Assembly (NCBI RefSeq): GCF_900099705.1
Contig: NZ_LT629695.1
Location: 186,001-250,000, forward strand
Origin: Agrococcus jejuensis
GTDB taxonomy: Bacteria > Actinomycetota > Actinomycetes > Actinomycetales > Microbacteriaceae
DNA length: 64,000 nucleotides
Direction of reading: 5' to 3'
Shown: piece after piece, positions 18,410 to 27,548 of the stretch
How positions within the stretch are numbered: position 1 is the first letter of the stretch
Layout: every line of letters starts with the position of its first letter
Notes under the pieces: model-generated
The model's input: only the letters and a program-made list of their open reading frames with translations
The model's database searches: none
What the model was told of the DNA's origin: nothing
Program-made: the position numbers and the translations under genes

Positions 18410-19236
18410 GCGCGCGCCGTGATCGCCTCGGAGCCGGCCCAGCCGAGCGTGAGGCCGCCGTCGACGACGAGCTCGAGGCCCGTGACGTAGCGCGCGCGAT
18501 CGCTCGCGAGGAACACCGCCGCGTTGCCCACGTCCCACCCTTCGCCCATGAAGCCCATGGGGATCTGGCGTGCGCGCTTGGCCCACATCTCCTCGACGTC
18601 GCCGCCGGAGTAGTGCGCCGCGAGGCTCGCGTTGCCGCCCACCATCGGGGTCTTCATCATGCCGGGCAGGATCGCGTTCACGCGAACCCCCGCGTGCGCG
18701 TGCTCCGCCGCGGTCGTGCGCGTGAGCATGTTCAGCGCCGCCTTGCTCGCGTAGTACGACGCGTACGGCACGCCGGCCCAGCCGAGGCTCGCGGTCGACG
18801 AGATGTTGATGATCGATCCGCCGCCCGCATCCGCCATGACGGGGATGACGTGCTTCATCGCGAGCATCGCCGTCGTGAGGTTCACGCGCATGACGGTGTC
18901 CCAGTCCTCGACCGTCGTCGCCGTGACGCCGCCCATCATCGTGATGCCGACGTTGTTGTCGAGCACGTCGATGCGGCCGTGGTCGCGCACCGTCGCCGCG
19001 ACGAGCCCGGCGATCTGCCCCTCGTCGGTCGCGTCGAGCGCGACCGCCGTGGCGTCGAACCCCTCGCCGCGGATGATCGCGACCGTCTCCTCCGCCGCCT
19101 CGAGCGAGCGGTCGGCGCACACCACCGTCGCCCCCTCGCGGGCGAAGCAGATCGCCGTCGCCTTGCCGTTGCCGAGCCCGGGTCCGCTGGACCCCGCCCC
19201 GATCACGATCGCCACCTTGTCGTCGAGCTCAGCCAC
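18406..19236 (-). CDS. SDR family oxidoreductase
   Basis: A 276-residue short-chain dehydrogenase. The cofactor loop reads GAGSSGPGLGNGKA, longer than the classical TGxxxGxG; NNVG replaces the usual NNAG; catalytic Ser is in NISSTAS and the YxxxK motif is YYASKAALN. The C-terminal VVDGGLTLG is typical. GTG 19236 is chosen because GGGAGGAG lies about 6 nt upstream. A role in oxidising a 3-hydroxyacyl-CoA or ring alcohol within the operon is likely but the substrate is unknown. Confidence 0.88.
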   Translation of the reverse strand: MAELDDKVAIVIGAGSSGPGLGNGKATAICFAREGATVVCADRSLEAAEETVAIIRGEGFDATAVALDATDEGQIAGLVAATVRDHGRIDVLDNNVGITMMGGVTATTVEDWDTVMRVNLTTAMLAMKHVIPVMADAGGGSIINISSTASLGWAGVPYASYYASKAALNMLTRTTAAEHAHAGVRVNAILPGMMKTPMVGGNASLAAHYSGGDVEEMWAKRARQIPMGFMGEGWDVGNAAVFLASDRARYVTGLELVVDGGLTLGWAGSEAITARA

Positions 19237-19268
19237 GTCGCTGCTCCTCCCGGGACTCGCGCCCCATC

Positions 19269-20837
19269 TCAGATCCTCCGCGCATGACCGCTCCAGAAGC
19301 GCTCGCGGATGTCCTTCTTCAGCACCTTGCCGTTGACGCTGCGGGGCAGCGAGTCGACGAACTCGACCTGCTTCGGCGTGCGCACGCCGCCCAGCCGCTC
19401 CTTGCACAGTGCCACGATCTCGTCGGCCGTCGCCGTCTGACCCTCGTTGAGCTCGACGACCGCCGTCACGCGCTCGCCCCAGTCGGGGTCGGGCACGCCC
19501 ACGACCGCGCAGTCCTGCACGGCCGGATGCGACCAGATCACCTGCTCGACCTCGCTCGGGTACACGTTGAAGCCGCCCGAGATGATCATGTCCTTGCGGC
19601 GATCGGTGAGGTGGATGCGGCCCGCCGCATCCACGTGCCCCAGATCGCCCGTGCGCAGCCACCCGTCGATCACGGTCTCGGCGGTGCGCTCGGGGTCGTC
19701 GTAGTAGCCGCGCATGACGATGTCGCCGCGCACGCAGATCTCGCCCGTCTCGCCGTCGGCGACCCGCTGCGACGACTCGGGGTCGAGCACGCCGACCTCG
19801 ACCGACGGGAACGGGCGGCCGCACGAGGCGAGCACGTCGTCGCCGTGCAGCTCGCCGCCGAGCACGCCGTCGACGAAGTGGTCGTGCGGGCTCAGGTAGG
19901 TGATGCCGGCAGGCGCCTCCATCTGCCCGTACACCTCGGTCATGACCGGTCCGAGGCGATCGATGGCGACGCGCAGCTTCTCGGTCGACATCGGCGCCGC
20001 CGAGTAGATGAGGTACTTGAGGCTCGACGTGTCGGCGCCCCGATGCTCGAGCCGGTCGAGGATGCGGTAGATCACCGTCGGCGGCAGGAAGAGCTCGGTG
20101 ACGCCGTGCTGCTCGATCGCGTCGAGGATCGCGTCGGCGTGCGCGCGCGGGATGACGACGACGGTGCCGCCGCGCGCCGACACCGGCATGGAGTACATGC
20201 CCGACGAGTGCGTCATCGGTGCCGCCGCGAGGCTCACCGCGTGCTCGCCTGCCGTGTAGGGGAAGCCGAGCATCATGTTCGTGAACGACGTCGTGAACGT
20301 GCGATGCGTGTTCATGACGCCCTTCGGCAGCCCCGTCGTGCCACCCGTGGGCGCGATGGAGATGACGTCGTCCATCTGCACCGCGACGTGCGGCTTCGCG
20401 TCGCTCGCGGCCGCGAGCATCGTCGCGAGCGCGTCGGGCGCCGCGTCGTCGTCGATGCACACGATGCGTCGCAGCGTCGGCACCTGGGCGAGCGCCGCGA
20501 GCGCCGCATCCGCCATCGACGAGTGGTACAGCAGCCACTCGGCGTGGAAGCGCGTGAGCAGCGTGAGCGAGTCCTCGACGGGGCTGTCGGGGTTGAGCGG
20601 CACCCACGTGGCGCCGGCGCGCCATGTGCCGAGCACGCACAGCCACGCGAGCGGGTCGTTCGGCGAGAGCACGGCGACCTTCGTGTCGCTCGTCGCGCCC
20701 GCGTCGAGCAGGGCGTTGGCGACGCGGCACGTCGTGCGGCCCGCCTCCTCGTAGGTCCACGTGCCCGTGGTCGAGACGTACGCGGCGCCCTGCGGGTTGA
20801 GGGCCCAGCCGCGGTCGAAGAAGTCGATGACGGCCAT
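19269..20837 (-). CDS. AMP-dependent acyl-CoA synthetase
   Basis: A 522-residue ANL-superfamily ligase that activates a carboxylic acid with ATP and CoA. Motifs in order: P-loop SIAPTGGTTGLPKGV (about 165-180), A5 region VYGQMEAPAG (Q-M-E in place of the usual G-x-T-E), A7 WLRTGDLG, A8 DRRKDMIISGGFNVYP, and the catalytic lysine in VNGKVLKK. It is the likely entry enzyme of the operon, with the importer two genes upstream. It begins 2 nt after the thiolase stop; GGGAG sits within the end of the thiolase gene. Confidence 0.9.
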   Translation of the reverse strand: MAVIDFFDRGWALNPQGAAYVSTTGTWTYEEAGRTTCRVANALLDAGATSDTKVAVLSPNDPLAWLCVLGTWRAGATWVPLNPDSPVEDSLTLLTRFHAEWLLYHSSMADAALAALAQVPTLRRIVCIDDDAAPDALATMLAAASDAKPHVAVQMDDVISIAPTGGTTGLPKGVMNTHRTFTTSFTNMMLGFPYTAGEHAVSLAAAPMTHSSGMYSMPVSARGGTVVVIPRAHADAILDAIEQHGVTELFLPPTVIYRILDRLEHRGADTSSLKYLIYSAAPMSTEKLRVAIDRLGPVMTEVYGQMEAPAGITYLSPHDHFVDGVLGGELHGDDVLASCGRPFPSVEVGVLDPESSQRVADGETGEICVRGDIVMRGYYDDPERTAETVIDGWLRTGDLGHVDAAGRIHLTDRRKDMIISGGFNVYPSEVEQVIWSHPAVQDCAVVGVPDPDWGERVTAVVELNEGQTATADEIVALCKERLGGVRTPKQVEFVDSLPRSVNGKVLKKDIRERFWSGHARRI

Positions 20838-20839
20838 GC

Positions 20840-22060
20840 TCAGGCTCCCAGGATCGTGATGGCGGTGACGGCGTCCTCGCCCTTGTGGAACCCGCCGCCG
20901 TTCTCGGCGAGCGCGATGCGCGCGCCCTCGACCTGGCGCGAGCCGGCGCGGCCGCGCAGCTGCTCGGTGAGCTCGAACAGCTGCCCGAGGCCCGTGGCGG
21001 CGAGCGGATGCCCCTTCGACTCGAGGCCGCCGGACGTGTTGATGGGCAGGCGGCCGCCGATCGACGACTCCCCCGCCTCCGCGGCGGCGCCACCGGCGCC
21101 GCGCTCGAACAGGCCGATCATCTCGGCCTGCAGCACCTCGGCGAACGCCGTCGCGTCGTGCAGCTCGGCGACGTCGACCGCATCGGGTCCGACGCCCGCC
21201 TCCTCGAACGCGCGCGCCGAGACGCGGCGCGTGATGTGCGCATCCCAGTCGCCCAGCTCGCGATCGGTGCCCGTGCCGACGACGGTCGCGAGCACGCGGA
21301 TGGGTGCAGGCAGCGTCGCGGCCACCTCGGCCGAGACGACGAGCGCCGCGGCGGCGCCGTCGGTGACGGGCGAGCACATCGGCACCGTGAGCGGCGGCGC
21401 GAGCGGCCGCGCGGCGAGCACCTCGTCGACCGTGAACGGCTTGCGGAAGTGCGAGCGCTCGTTGTCGACCGAGTGCACGTGGTTCTTCGCGGACACCGCC
21501 GCGATCTGCCGCGCCGTGAGGCCCGTCTCGGCCATGTACGCGCGAGCGAGCGCCGCGTAGATGTCCATGAAGACGCTGCGGTCGCCGAGGCCGTCGAGGT
21601 CGACGTCGCCCCCGAGCTCCCGCAGCGTCTGCTGCAGCAGCTCGGGATGCTTGACGTCGTAGGCGCCGTCGAACACCTGCATCGTGCGGGCGCGGTCGCC
21701 CACGTGCATCTGCTCGACGCCGACCGCGAGGGCGACGTCGGCGAGGCCGGCGCGCACGTGCGCCGTCGCGAGGTGGAAGGCGCTCGTGCCCGTCGCGCAC
21801 GCGTTCTCGACGTTGAACGCCGGGATCGCGCCGATGCCCGCCTCGCGCAGCACGATCTCGCCGCCGATCATGTGCTGTCCGTGCAGCGCGCTGCCCGTCG
21901 TGCTGCCGACGAACGCGACCTCGACCCTGTCGGATCCCAGCCCCGCGTCCGCCAGCGCATCCCGGATCGCCTGCCCGGCGAGGGATGCGGGCGTCTCGCC
22001 CTCGTGGACGCCGAACCGCGTCATCCCCACGCCACCGATGTGCACGCCCGTGCCGACCAT
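20840..22060 (-). CDS. Thiolase family protein (SCP2/lipid-transfer thiolase type)
   Basis: A 406-residue thiolase-fold protein. The acylated Cys is in ENACATGTSAFH and a His in ESKGHPLAATG; the usual second Cys near the C-terminus is replaced by ALAENGGGFHKG, as in lipid-transfer-protein thiolases such as those in steroid side-chain breakdown. A degradative thiolytic or retro-aldol step is therefore likely. GAAGGAG precedes ATG 22060. It lies between the MHS importer gene (39-nt gap) and the acyl-CoA ligase gene. Confidence 0.87.
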   Translation of the reverse strand: MVGTGVHIGGVGMTRFGVHEGETPASLAGQAIRDALADAGLGSDRVEVAFVGSTTGSALHGQHMIGGEIVLREAGIGAIPAFNVENACATGTSAFHLATAHVRAGLADVALAVGVEQMHVGDRARTMQVFDGAYDVKHPELLQQTLRELGGDVDLDGLGDRSVFMDIYAALARAYMAETGLTARQIAAVSAKNHVHSVDNERSHFRKPFTVDEVLAARPLAPPLTVPMCSPVTDGAAAALVVSAEVAATLPAPIRVLATVVGTGTDRELGDWDAHITRRVSARAFEEAGVGPDAVDVAELHDATAFAEVLQAEMIGLFERGAGGAAAEAGESSIGGRLPINTSGGLESKGHPLAATGLGQLFELTEQLRGRAGSRQVEGARIALAENGGGFHKGEDAVTAITILGA

Positions 22061-22099
22061 GCCTCGCTCCTTCTCTCGTGTCTCGTGTCGTGTCGGGCG

Positions 22100-23386
22100 T
22101 CAGGGCAGCGGCTTGTGGGCCGTCTCCTTGAGCGTGAGGTACGTGACGGTCGAGATGATCGCGATCGCCGTGAGGTAGTAGCCGAAGTACTCGGGGTTGC
22201 CCGCCTGCGCGAACGCCGTCGCGATGTACGGGCCCGTGCCGCCGAAGAGGGCGACGGCCGACGAGTACGGCAGGCCGGCGCCGGCGGCGCGCACGCGGGC
22301 AGGCCACAGCTCGGCGAACACCGCATTGAGGATCGACGTCCAGCACGCGAGGAAGCCGGCGCCGAGCATCTGCACGAGCAGCAGGCTCCAGAACGAGTCC
22401 TGCAGCAGCGACAGCATCGGCACGGTGCCGAACACGAACGCGCAGCCGAACACGAGCAGCACGGGCTTGCGACCCACCTTGTCGCTGATCGTCGCGACGA
22501 TCGGCTGCAGGATGAGGAAGAAGACGAGGGTGATCGCCGTCGATCCGAGCCCGAGCCTCGTGTCGAGCCCCGTGACGACGTTGGCGTACGTCGGCATGTA
22601 CACGGTCCACACGTAGTAGATGAGCGTGCCGGCCGCCGTGATGCCGATCGTCTGCACGACGAGCTTCGGGTGCTTGAGGAACTCGAACGGGCTCGGCTTC
22701 TCGACGGCGCCCGACTCCATGTCGGCGAGCAGCGTGTGCGTCTCCTCCGCGTGGCGGCGGATCCAGTAGCCCGAGACCGCGACGACCGCGCCGACGGCGA
22801 ACGGCACGCGCCAGCCCCACGCCGTCATGTCCTCCGCCGACAGCGTCGTCGACAGCAGCGACGTGAGGCCGATGGCGAAGAGGTTGCCGATGATGGCCGA
22901 CTGGTAGAAGAACGACGCGAAGAAGCCGCGACGGTGGTTCGGCGCCGACTCCACGAGGAACGCGGCCGCGGCCGCGTACTCGCCGCCCGCCGAGAGCCCC
23001 TGCACCATGCGGGCGACGACGAGCGCGATGGGCGCGAGGATGCCGATGGACTCGTACGTCGGGATGACGGCGATGAGCAGGCTGCCTGCGCCCATGCCGA
23101 TGACGGTGACGTTGAGCGCGGCCTTGCGGCCGACGCGGTCGGCGAACCAGCCGACGAGCAGGCCGCCGATGGGGCGCATGACGAAGCCGACGGCGAAGAC
23201 CGCGAGGGCCGACAGCAGCGGCACGAGCGTCGACTCGGAGTCGCTGGGGAAGTACTGCGCGGCGAAGTACGCCGCGAGCAGCGAGTAGATGTACCAGTCG
23301 TACCACTCGATCGCGTTGCCCACGGCGGCGGCGCTGATCTGCCTCAGCCGCTGCCTCGTGCTCTGCGTCGCCGCGAGAGTCGTCAT
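22100..23386 (-). CDS. MHS family MFS metabolite:H+ symporter
   Basis: A 428-residue inner-membrane protein with 12 predicted segments. GNAIEWYDWYIYS at the first helix, WFADRVGRKAALN in loop 2-3, and VQGLSAGGEYAAAAAFLVESAP after helix 4 are hallmarks of the MHS group (KgtP, ProP, ShiA, PcaT), which import organic acids. It probably takes up the carboxylate handled by the ligase and thiolase downstream. ATG 23386 is used because GGAG lies 7 nt upstream and the MHS N-terminus starts there; an upstream ATG adds 23 unrelated residues. First gene of the operon. Confidence 0.9.
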   Translation of the reverse strand: MTTLAATQSTRQRLRQISAAAVGNAIEWYDWYIYSLLAAYFAAQYFPSDSESTLVPLLSALAVFAVGFVMRPIGGLLVGWFADRVGRKAALNVTVIGMGAGSLLIAVIPTYESIGILAPIALVVARMVQGLSAGGEYAAAAAFLVESAPNHRRGFFASFFYQSAIIGNLFAIGLTSLLSTTLSAEDMTAWGWRVPFAVGAVVAVSGYWIRRHAEETHTLLADMESGAVEKPSPFEFLKHPKLVVQTIGITAAGTLIYYVWTVYMPTYANVVTGLDTRLGLGSTAITLVFFLILQPIVATISDKVGRKPVLLVFGCAFVFGTVPMLSLLQDSFWSLLLVQMLGAGFLACWTSILNAVFAELWPARVRAAGAGLPYSSAVALFGGTGPYIATAFAQAGNPEYFGYYLTAIAIISTVTYLTLKETAHKPLP

Positions 23387-23517
23387 GTCCACTCCGAATC
23401 CGCGAGCCCCGTCGCCCGCATCCGTCCGGTCGTCGTCGTCGACGTCCGAGTGCACTCCACGATGCCGACGCGGAGGCCGTGCGGACAGAGCCGGTCGTCC
23501 AAGGGTTCGGGCATCGT

Positions 23518-23535
23518 TTCGTAGCGGGCTACGAA
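23518..23535. promoter_or_regulatory. Perfect 18-bp palindrome at the end of the pucR-like gene
   Basis: TTCGTAGC (23518-23525), a 2-nt spacer GG, then GCTACGAA (23528-23535). It overlaps the stop codon of the PucR-type regulator gene and lies about 132 nt before the MHS operon start. Position and symmetry fit an activator site for the catabolic operon; it could instead be a short terminator hairpin. Confidence 0.5.
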
Positions 23536-24659
23536 CCGCGGTGCGCCTCGAGCGCCCACGCCGTCTCGACCAGCGCCGTCGTCGACGCGAGATCGGCGCC
23601 CGTGAGCTCCTCGAAGCGGCGCAGTCGGTACCGCAGCGTGTTGACGTGCACGTGCACGGATGCCGCGGCCTCGGGGATGCTCCTGCCGTGGTCGAGGTAC
23701 GCGCCGACCGCCTCGAGCACGGCGTCGCCGAACGCGCCCTCGGCGACGACGGGTGCCACGAGCCGCGCGTCGAGCTCGGCCGTCACGAGCGGCGCCGTCG
23801 TGATGCCGATGCGCCAGGTCATGTCCTGCAGCGTGTGCACGCCGTCGCGGCGCGTGCGTCGGGCGGCGTCGAGCACGCCGCGGGCGACGGCGAACGATCG
23901 CGCCGCCTCGCCGAGGGACACGGCCGGGCCGACGCCCACGACGGCGCGGAGCCTGCCCGTCGAGGGCACGTCGCTCGCGATGCCGAGGATCTCGGTGCCC
24001 GCCGACGCGGCGAGGCGCACGCAGCCGCGCGGCCCCCGATGCAGCTGCCTGCGCAGCTCCTCGGTGCGCTCCTCGTCGAGCGCCCGCGCTCGGAACGCGC
24101 GGTACGCGCCGTCGAGCGGCAGGCCGTACCGCGCCGCCGACGCCGCGCGCTCCTCGGCGTCGAGGTCGCCGGACGCGAGGCCCTGCAGGAACCGCAGCAC
24201 GCGACGCATGTCGGCGAGCGCGCGGTCGACGTCGCGATCGCGGTACACGATGGCGCTGCGCGCCGTGAACGCATCCGAGAGCGCCCACAGCAGGTCGGTG
24301 AGCTCGACGAGCCGCGCATCCGACAGCCCCTGCGCGTGCCCGATGGCGATGAGCTGCTCCTGGATGGCGCGGATGCAGACGCGGAAGCCGCGCATGACGT
24401 CGACGATCGGCACGCCCTGGTCGACGCGCTGCGTCGACGACGCCTCGGCCGCGCCGATGCTGTCGGTCGCCGGCACCGCGCCCGCCTGCACCGTCGCGAC
24501 CGTCAGGGCGACGTTCGCGTGCACCGACGTGGCGATGTCGGCGTAGGGCACGTGGTCGTACGACGGCAGCTCGTCGCGGATGCGCGCGTCGACGATCGCC
24601 GCGATCTCGTCGGTGCGCTCGACGAGCGCATCGAGGATGCGCTGATACGGATCGGCCAC
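23529..24659 (-). CDS. PucR/CdaR family transcriptional regulator
   Basis: A 376-residue regulator: helical N-terminal sensing region (residues 1-150, like the RsbT co-antagonist/RsbRD N-domain family), a central GGDEF-like vestigial domain, and a C-terminal helix-turn-helix (AAASVHVHVNTLRYRLRRFEEL, about 330-351). Such proteins usually activate adjacent catabolic genes. It lies just upstream of, and on the same strand as, the MHS-thiolase-ligase operon, which it probably controls. GTG 24659 follows AGGAGG at good spacing. The amidase gene upstream ends 63 nt before it, so a link to the agmatine genes is also possible. Confidence 0.87.
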   Translation of the reverse strand: MADPYQRILDALVERTDEIAAIVDARIRDELPSYDHVPYADIATSVHANVALTVATVQAGAVPATDSIGAAEASSTQRVDQGVPIVDVMRGFRVCIRAIQEQLIAIGHAQGLSDARLVELTDLLWALSDAFTARSAIVYRDRDVDRALADMRRVLRFLQGLASGDLDAEERAASAARYGLPLDGAYRAFRARALDEERTEELRRQLHRGPRGCVRLAASAGTEILGIASDVPSTGRLRAVVGVGPAVSLGEAARSFAVARGVLDAARRTRRDGVHTLQDMTWRIGITTAPLVTAELDARLVAPVVAEGAFGDAVLEAVGAYLDHGRSIPEAAASVHVHVNTLRYRLRRFEELTGADLASTTALVETAWALEAHRGS

Positions 24660-24722
24660 GTCGCCTCCTGTCGCGAGGCGAGCAGCCTCCCTCGCATCGT
24701 AGGCGGCGACGAAGCCGGCGCG

Positions 24723-26432
24723 TCAGAGCCTCGGCGTGCGCGGCGGCTCGGTGCGCCGCTGGCCCGTCGCCTCGAACGCCGCGCCGAGGCGCAGCAGCGC
24801 CGCGTCGTCGTACGCGCGACCCGCGAACGTGAGGCCGATCGGCATGCCGATGTCGGCCATGGTGCCCATCGGCACCGTCACGGTCGGGATGCCGAGGTGG
24901 CGGATGGCGAGGTTGCCGTTCGCGACCCACACGCCGTTCGCCCAACCCGCATCCGCCGATGCGGGGTTCACGTCCATGTCGGCAGGCCCGACGTCGGCGA
25001 CGGCGGGGAAGATCACGGCGTCGAGGCCCTGCTCGTCCATCCACTGCTCGAGGTCGACGCGGCGCGTCTCCTCGAGCCCGCGCATCCCCTCCTCGAGCTC
25101 GGGCATGTCGCGCCACGAGGCACCGGGGTTCGCGGCGACCCAGCCGGGGTAGTGCGGCAGGTCGTCGTCGAAGCCGTCGTAGCGGTCGGGCAGCGCGCCG
25201 GGCGGCTGCGGGAAGATCGTCGCGCCGTCGACGCCCGCGAGCGTCGCGAGCGCAGGGTCGCCGTTGGCGGCGAGGAAGTCGTCCCACGACCACGCCGACA
25301 GGTCGACGATCTCGCGCTGCAGGTACGCGGGGCTGACGAGGCCGCGCGTCGCGATCGTGGGCGCGCCCGGGCGGTCGCCCTCGTAGTTGCTCACGACGGG
25401 GAAGTCGACCTCGACGACCGTCGCGCCGGCGGCCTCGAGGTCGGCGCGCGCCGCCTCCCAGAGGTCGAGCGACGACGGTCGCGGACGGATCGCCCGCCCC
25501 GTCGCGCCGCCGATGCCGCCGTCGGGATTCGTGCCCGCATCGGGGTCGGCGCCGAGGTACATGCGCGGCACGCCCAGGCGCACGCCGTGCAGCGCGCCGA
25601 CGGCCTCGGCCACGAGGCCCGCGTACGACGCGGGGCGGATGTCGGAGGCGGCCGGGATGGGCACCCACGGCTGCGAGCGCCACAGGTCGCCGCGCGTCTC
25701 GGCGTCGTCGGCGACGACGACGTCGAGCACCGCGAGCAGGTCGGCCATGGTGCGGGCGTGCGGCACGACGACGTCCATCGTGGGCACGAGCGGCCAGTTG
25801 CCGCGCGTCGAGATGACGCCGCGCGACGGCGTGTACGCGCACAGGGCGTTGTTCGAGGCGGGGCCGCGGCCGCTCGACCACGTCTCCTCGCCGAGCCCGA
25901 ACGCCGCCATGCTCGCCGCCGTCGCCGTGCCCGAGCCGTTCGACGATCCCGAGCCGAACGGCGCCGTGAGCCAGTCGGCCGAGTACGGCGACTCCGCCCG
26001 GCCGTAGACGCCGCGCTGCATGCCGCCGTTGGCCATGGGCGGCATGTTCGTGAGGCCGAGGCAGATCGCGCCGGCAGCGCGCAGGCGCTCGATCGTGAAC
26101 GCGTCGCGCTGCGCGACGAGGTGCGCGAAGGCGGGGCTGCCCGCCGCGGCCGTGAGGCCGCGCACGAGGTACGAGTCCTTCGCCGTGTACGGGATGCCGT
26201 CGAGCGGCCCGTGCGCCTCGCCCGCCGCGCGGCGCGCATCCGACTCGCGCGCCTCGGCCAGCGCCTCCGTGTTGCGCACGACGACGGCGTTGAGGCGGGT
26301 CTCGGTGTCGGGGCCGTCGTACGCGTCGATGCGTGCGAGGTACGCCTCGACGAGCTCGACCGCGGTCGTCTCCCCCGCCGCCAGCGCCGCCGCGAGGTCG
26401 GCGATCGACGCCTCGGCGACGTCGACGCTCAT
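24723..26432 (-). CDS. Amidase-signature family hydrolase
   Basis: A 569-residue amidase. The catalytic Lys is in YTAKDSYLV, the cis-Ser region in GSGSSNGSGTA (a variant of GGSSGGS), and the nucleophile region in ETWSSGRGPASNN, where the normal motif is TDTGGSIRxP. A glycine-rich acidic C-terminal half follows. It overlaps the agmatine deiminase stop by 4 nt (ATGA at 26429-26432), so it is translationally coupled and may hydrolyse N-carbamoylputrescine or another amide produced by its partner. No AguB-type nitrilase-family enzyme is seen nearby. Confidence 0.85.
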   Translation of the reverse strand: MSVDVAEASIADLAAALAAGETTAVELVEAYLARIDAYDGPDTETRLNAVVVRNTEALAEARESDARRAAGEAHGPLDGIPYTAKDSYLVRGLTAAAGSPAFAHLVAQRDAFTIERLRAAGAICLGLTNMPPMANGGMQRGVYGRAESPYSADWLTAPFGSGSSNGSGTATAASMAAFGLGEETWSSGRGPASNNALCAYTPSRGVISTRGNWPLVPTMDVVVPHARTMADLLAVLDVVVADDAETRGDLWRSQPWVPIPAASDIRPASYAGLVAEAVGALHGVRLGVPRMYLGADPDAGTNPDGGIGGATGRAIRPRPSSLDLWEAARADLEAAGATVVEVDFPVVSNYEGDRPGAPTIATRGLVSPAYLQREIVDLSAWSWDDFLAANGDPALATLAGVDGATIFPQPPGALPDRYDGFDDDLPHYPGWVAANPGASWRDMPELEEGMRGLEETRRVDLEQWMDEQGLDAVIFPAVADVGPADMDVNPASADAGWANGVWVANGNLAIRHLGIPTVTVPMGTMADIGMPIGLTFAGRAYDDAALLRLGAAFEATGQRRTEPPRTPRL

Positions 26433-27472
26433 CGGGCGACCTGCTCGAGCGCGGGCTGCTGCTGCGTGATGCAGTGGATGCCGCCGCCGCGCGCGAAGAT
26501 CTCGCGCGCATCCACGGTCACGACCCGGCGGCCCGGGTACGCATCCTCGAGGATCGCGCGCGCCTCGGAGTCCGCCCGCTCCTCGCCGAAGCCGCAGGCG
26601 ATGACGCCGCCGTTCACGACGAGGTGGTTGACGTAGCTCCAGTCGACGAAGCCCTCGTCGTCGCGCAGCGTCGCGGGCGCGGGCAGGTCGACGATCTCGA
26701 GGCGGCGCCCGGCGGCGTCGGTCTGCTCGGCGAGCAGCGCGCGCAGCTCGGCGCTCACGGCGTGGTCGGGATGCGCCGCGTCGCGCTGCGCGTGCAGCAG
26801 CAGGCGACCGGGCGACGGGATGGTGGCGACGATGTCGACGTGCCCCTTCGTGCCGAAGCGGTCGTAGTCGCGCGTGAGGCCGCGAGGCAGCCAGATCGCC
26901 GTCGTGGCGCCGATCGTGCGCAGCATCTCGGCCTCGACGCGGGCCTTGTCGGCGTGCGGGTTGCGTTCGGCGCCCAGCTGCACGGTCTCGGTGAGCAGCA
27001 CGGTGCCCTCGCCGTCGACGTGGATGCCGCCGCCCTCGTTCACGAGCACCGACGAGACGACCTCGGCCCCCACGAGGCCCGCGACGGTGCGGGCGATCTC
27101 GTTGGAGTGCTCGGCGTTCGCCCAGTCGGGCGAGCCCCAGCCGTTGAAGATCCAGTCGACGGCGCCGAGCACGCCGGGCTGCTCGTCGTCGACGACGAAC
27201 GTCGGGCCGAAGTCGCGCATCCAGAACTCGTCGAGCGGCGCCTCGACGATCTCGACGGCCGAGCCGAGCATGCGGTGCGCGCGGGCGGTCTCCGACGGGT
27301 CGACGACCATGGTGACGGGCTCGAACTCGGCGGTCGCGAGCGCGACGTCGGTCCAGGCGCGGTAGCCGGCCTCGCGCTCGGCGTCGGTCTCGCCGAGGGT
27401 CACGCCCTCGCACGGGAACGCCATCCAGGTGCGCTCGTGGGGCGCGGTCTCCGAGGGCATCCGCCAGGCCAT
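26429..27472 (-). CDS. aguA: Agmatine deiminase
   Basis: A 347-residue guanidine-modifying enzyme of the peptidyl-arginine deiminase/agmatine deiminase family, converting agmatine to N-carbamoylputrescine and ammonia. Substrate motifs: EFWMRDFGPTFV, NEGGGIHVDGEGT and GHVDIVATIP; the nucleophile is Cys about 334 in ARGGGIHCITQQ. ATG 27472 is preferred since GGAGGA lies 4-5 nt upstream; an in-frame ATG at 27517 would sit inside the operator palindrome. It is first in a two-gene operon with the amidase and lies behind a TetR-type operator at 27501-27518. Confidence 0.93.
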   Translation of the reverse strand: MAWRMPSETAPHERTWMAFPCEGVTLGETDAEREAGYRAWTDVALATAEFEPVTMVVDPSETARAHRMLGSAVEIVEAPLDEFWMRDFGPTFVVDDEQPGVLGAVDWIFNGWGSPDWANAEHSNEIARTVAGLVGAEVVSSVLVNEGGGIHVDGEGTVLLTETVQLGAERNPHADKARVEAEMLRTIGATTAIWLPRGLTRDYDRFGTKGHVDIVATIPSPGRLLLHAQRDAAHPDHAVSAELRALLAEQTDAAGRRLEIVDLPAPATLRDDEGFVDWSYVNHLVVNGGVIACGFGEERADSEARAILEDAYPGRRVVTVDAREIFARGGGIHCITQQQPALEQVAR

Positions 27473-27500
27473 GGTTCCTCCGTCCGGTGCGCCGTTCGCT

Positions 27501-27518
27501 ATTGAACGTGCGCTCAAT
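27501..27518. promoter_or_regulatory. TetR-type operator upstream of aguA
   Basis: ATTGAACGTGCGCTCAAT is an 18-bp palindrome (ATTGA-x-CG-xx-CG-x-TCAAT) 29 nt before the aguA start and 31 nt after the TetR gene end. It matches the site at 28199-28216 at 14 of 18 positions, which marks both as binding sites for the TetR protein encoded between them. Position downstream of a possible -10 suggests repression. Confidence 0.8.
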
Positions 27519-27548
27519 GAGGGAGGCTACGCGGGGAAGCCGCCCACG

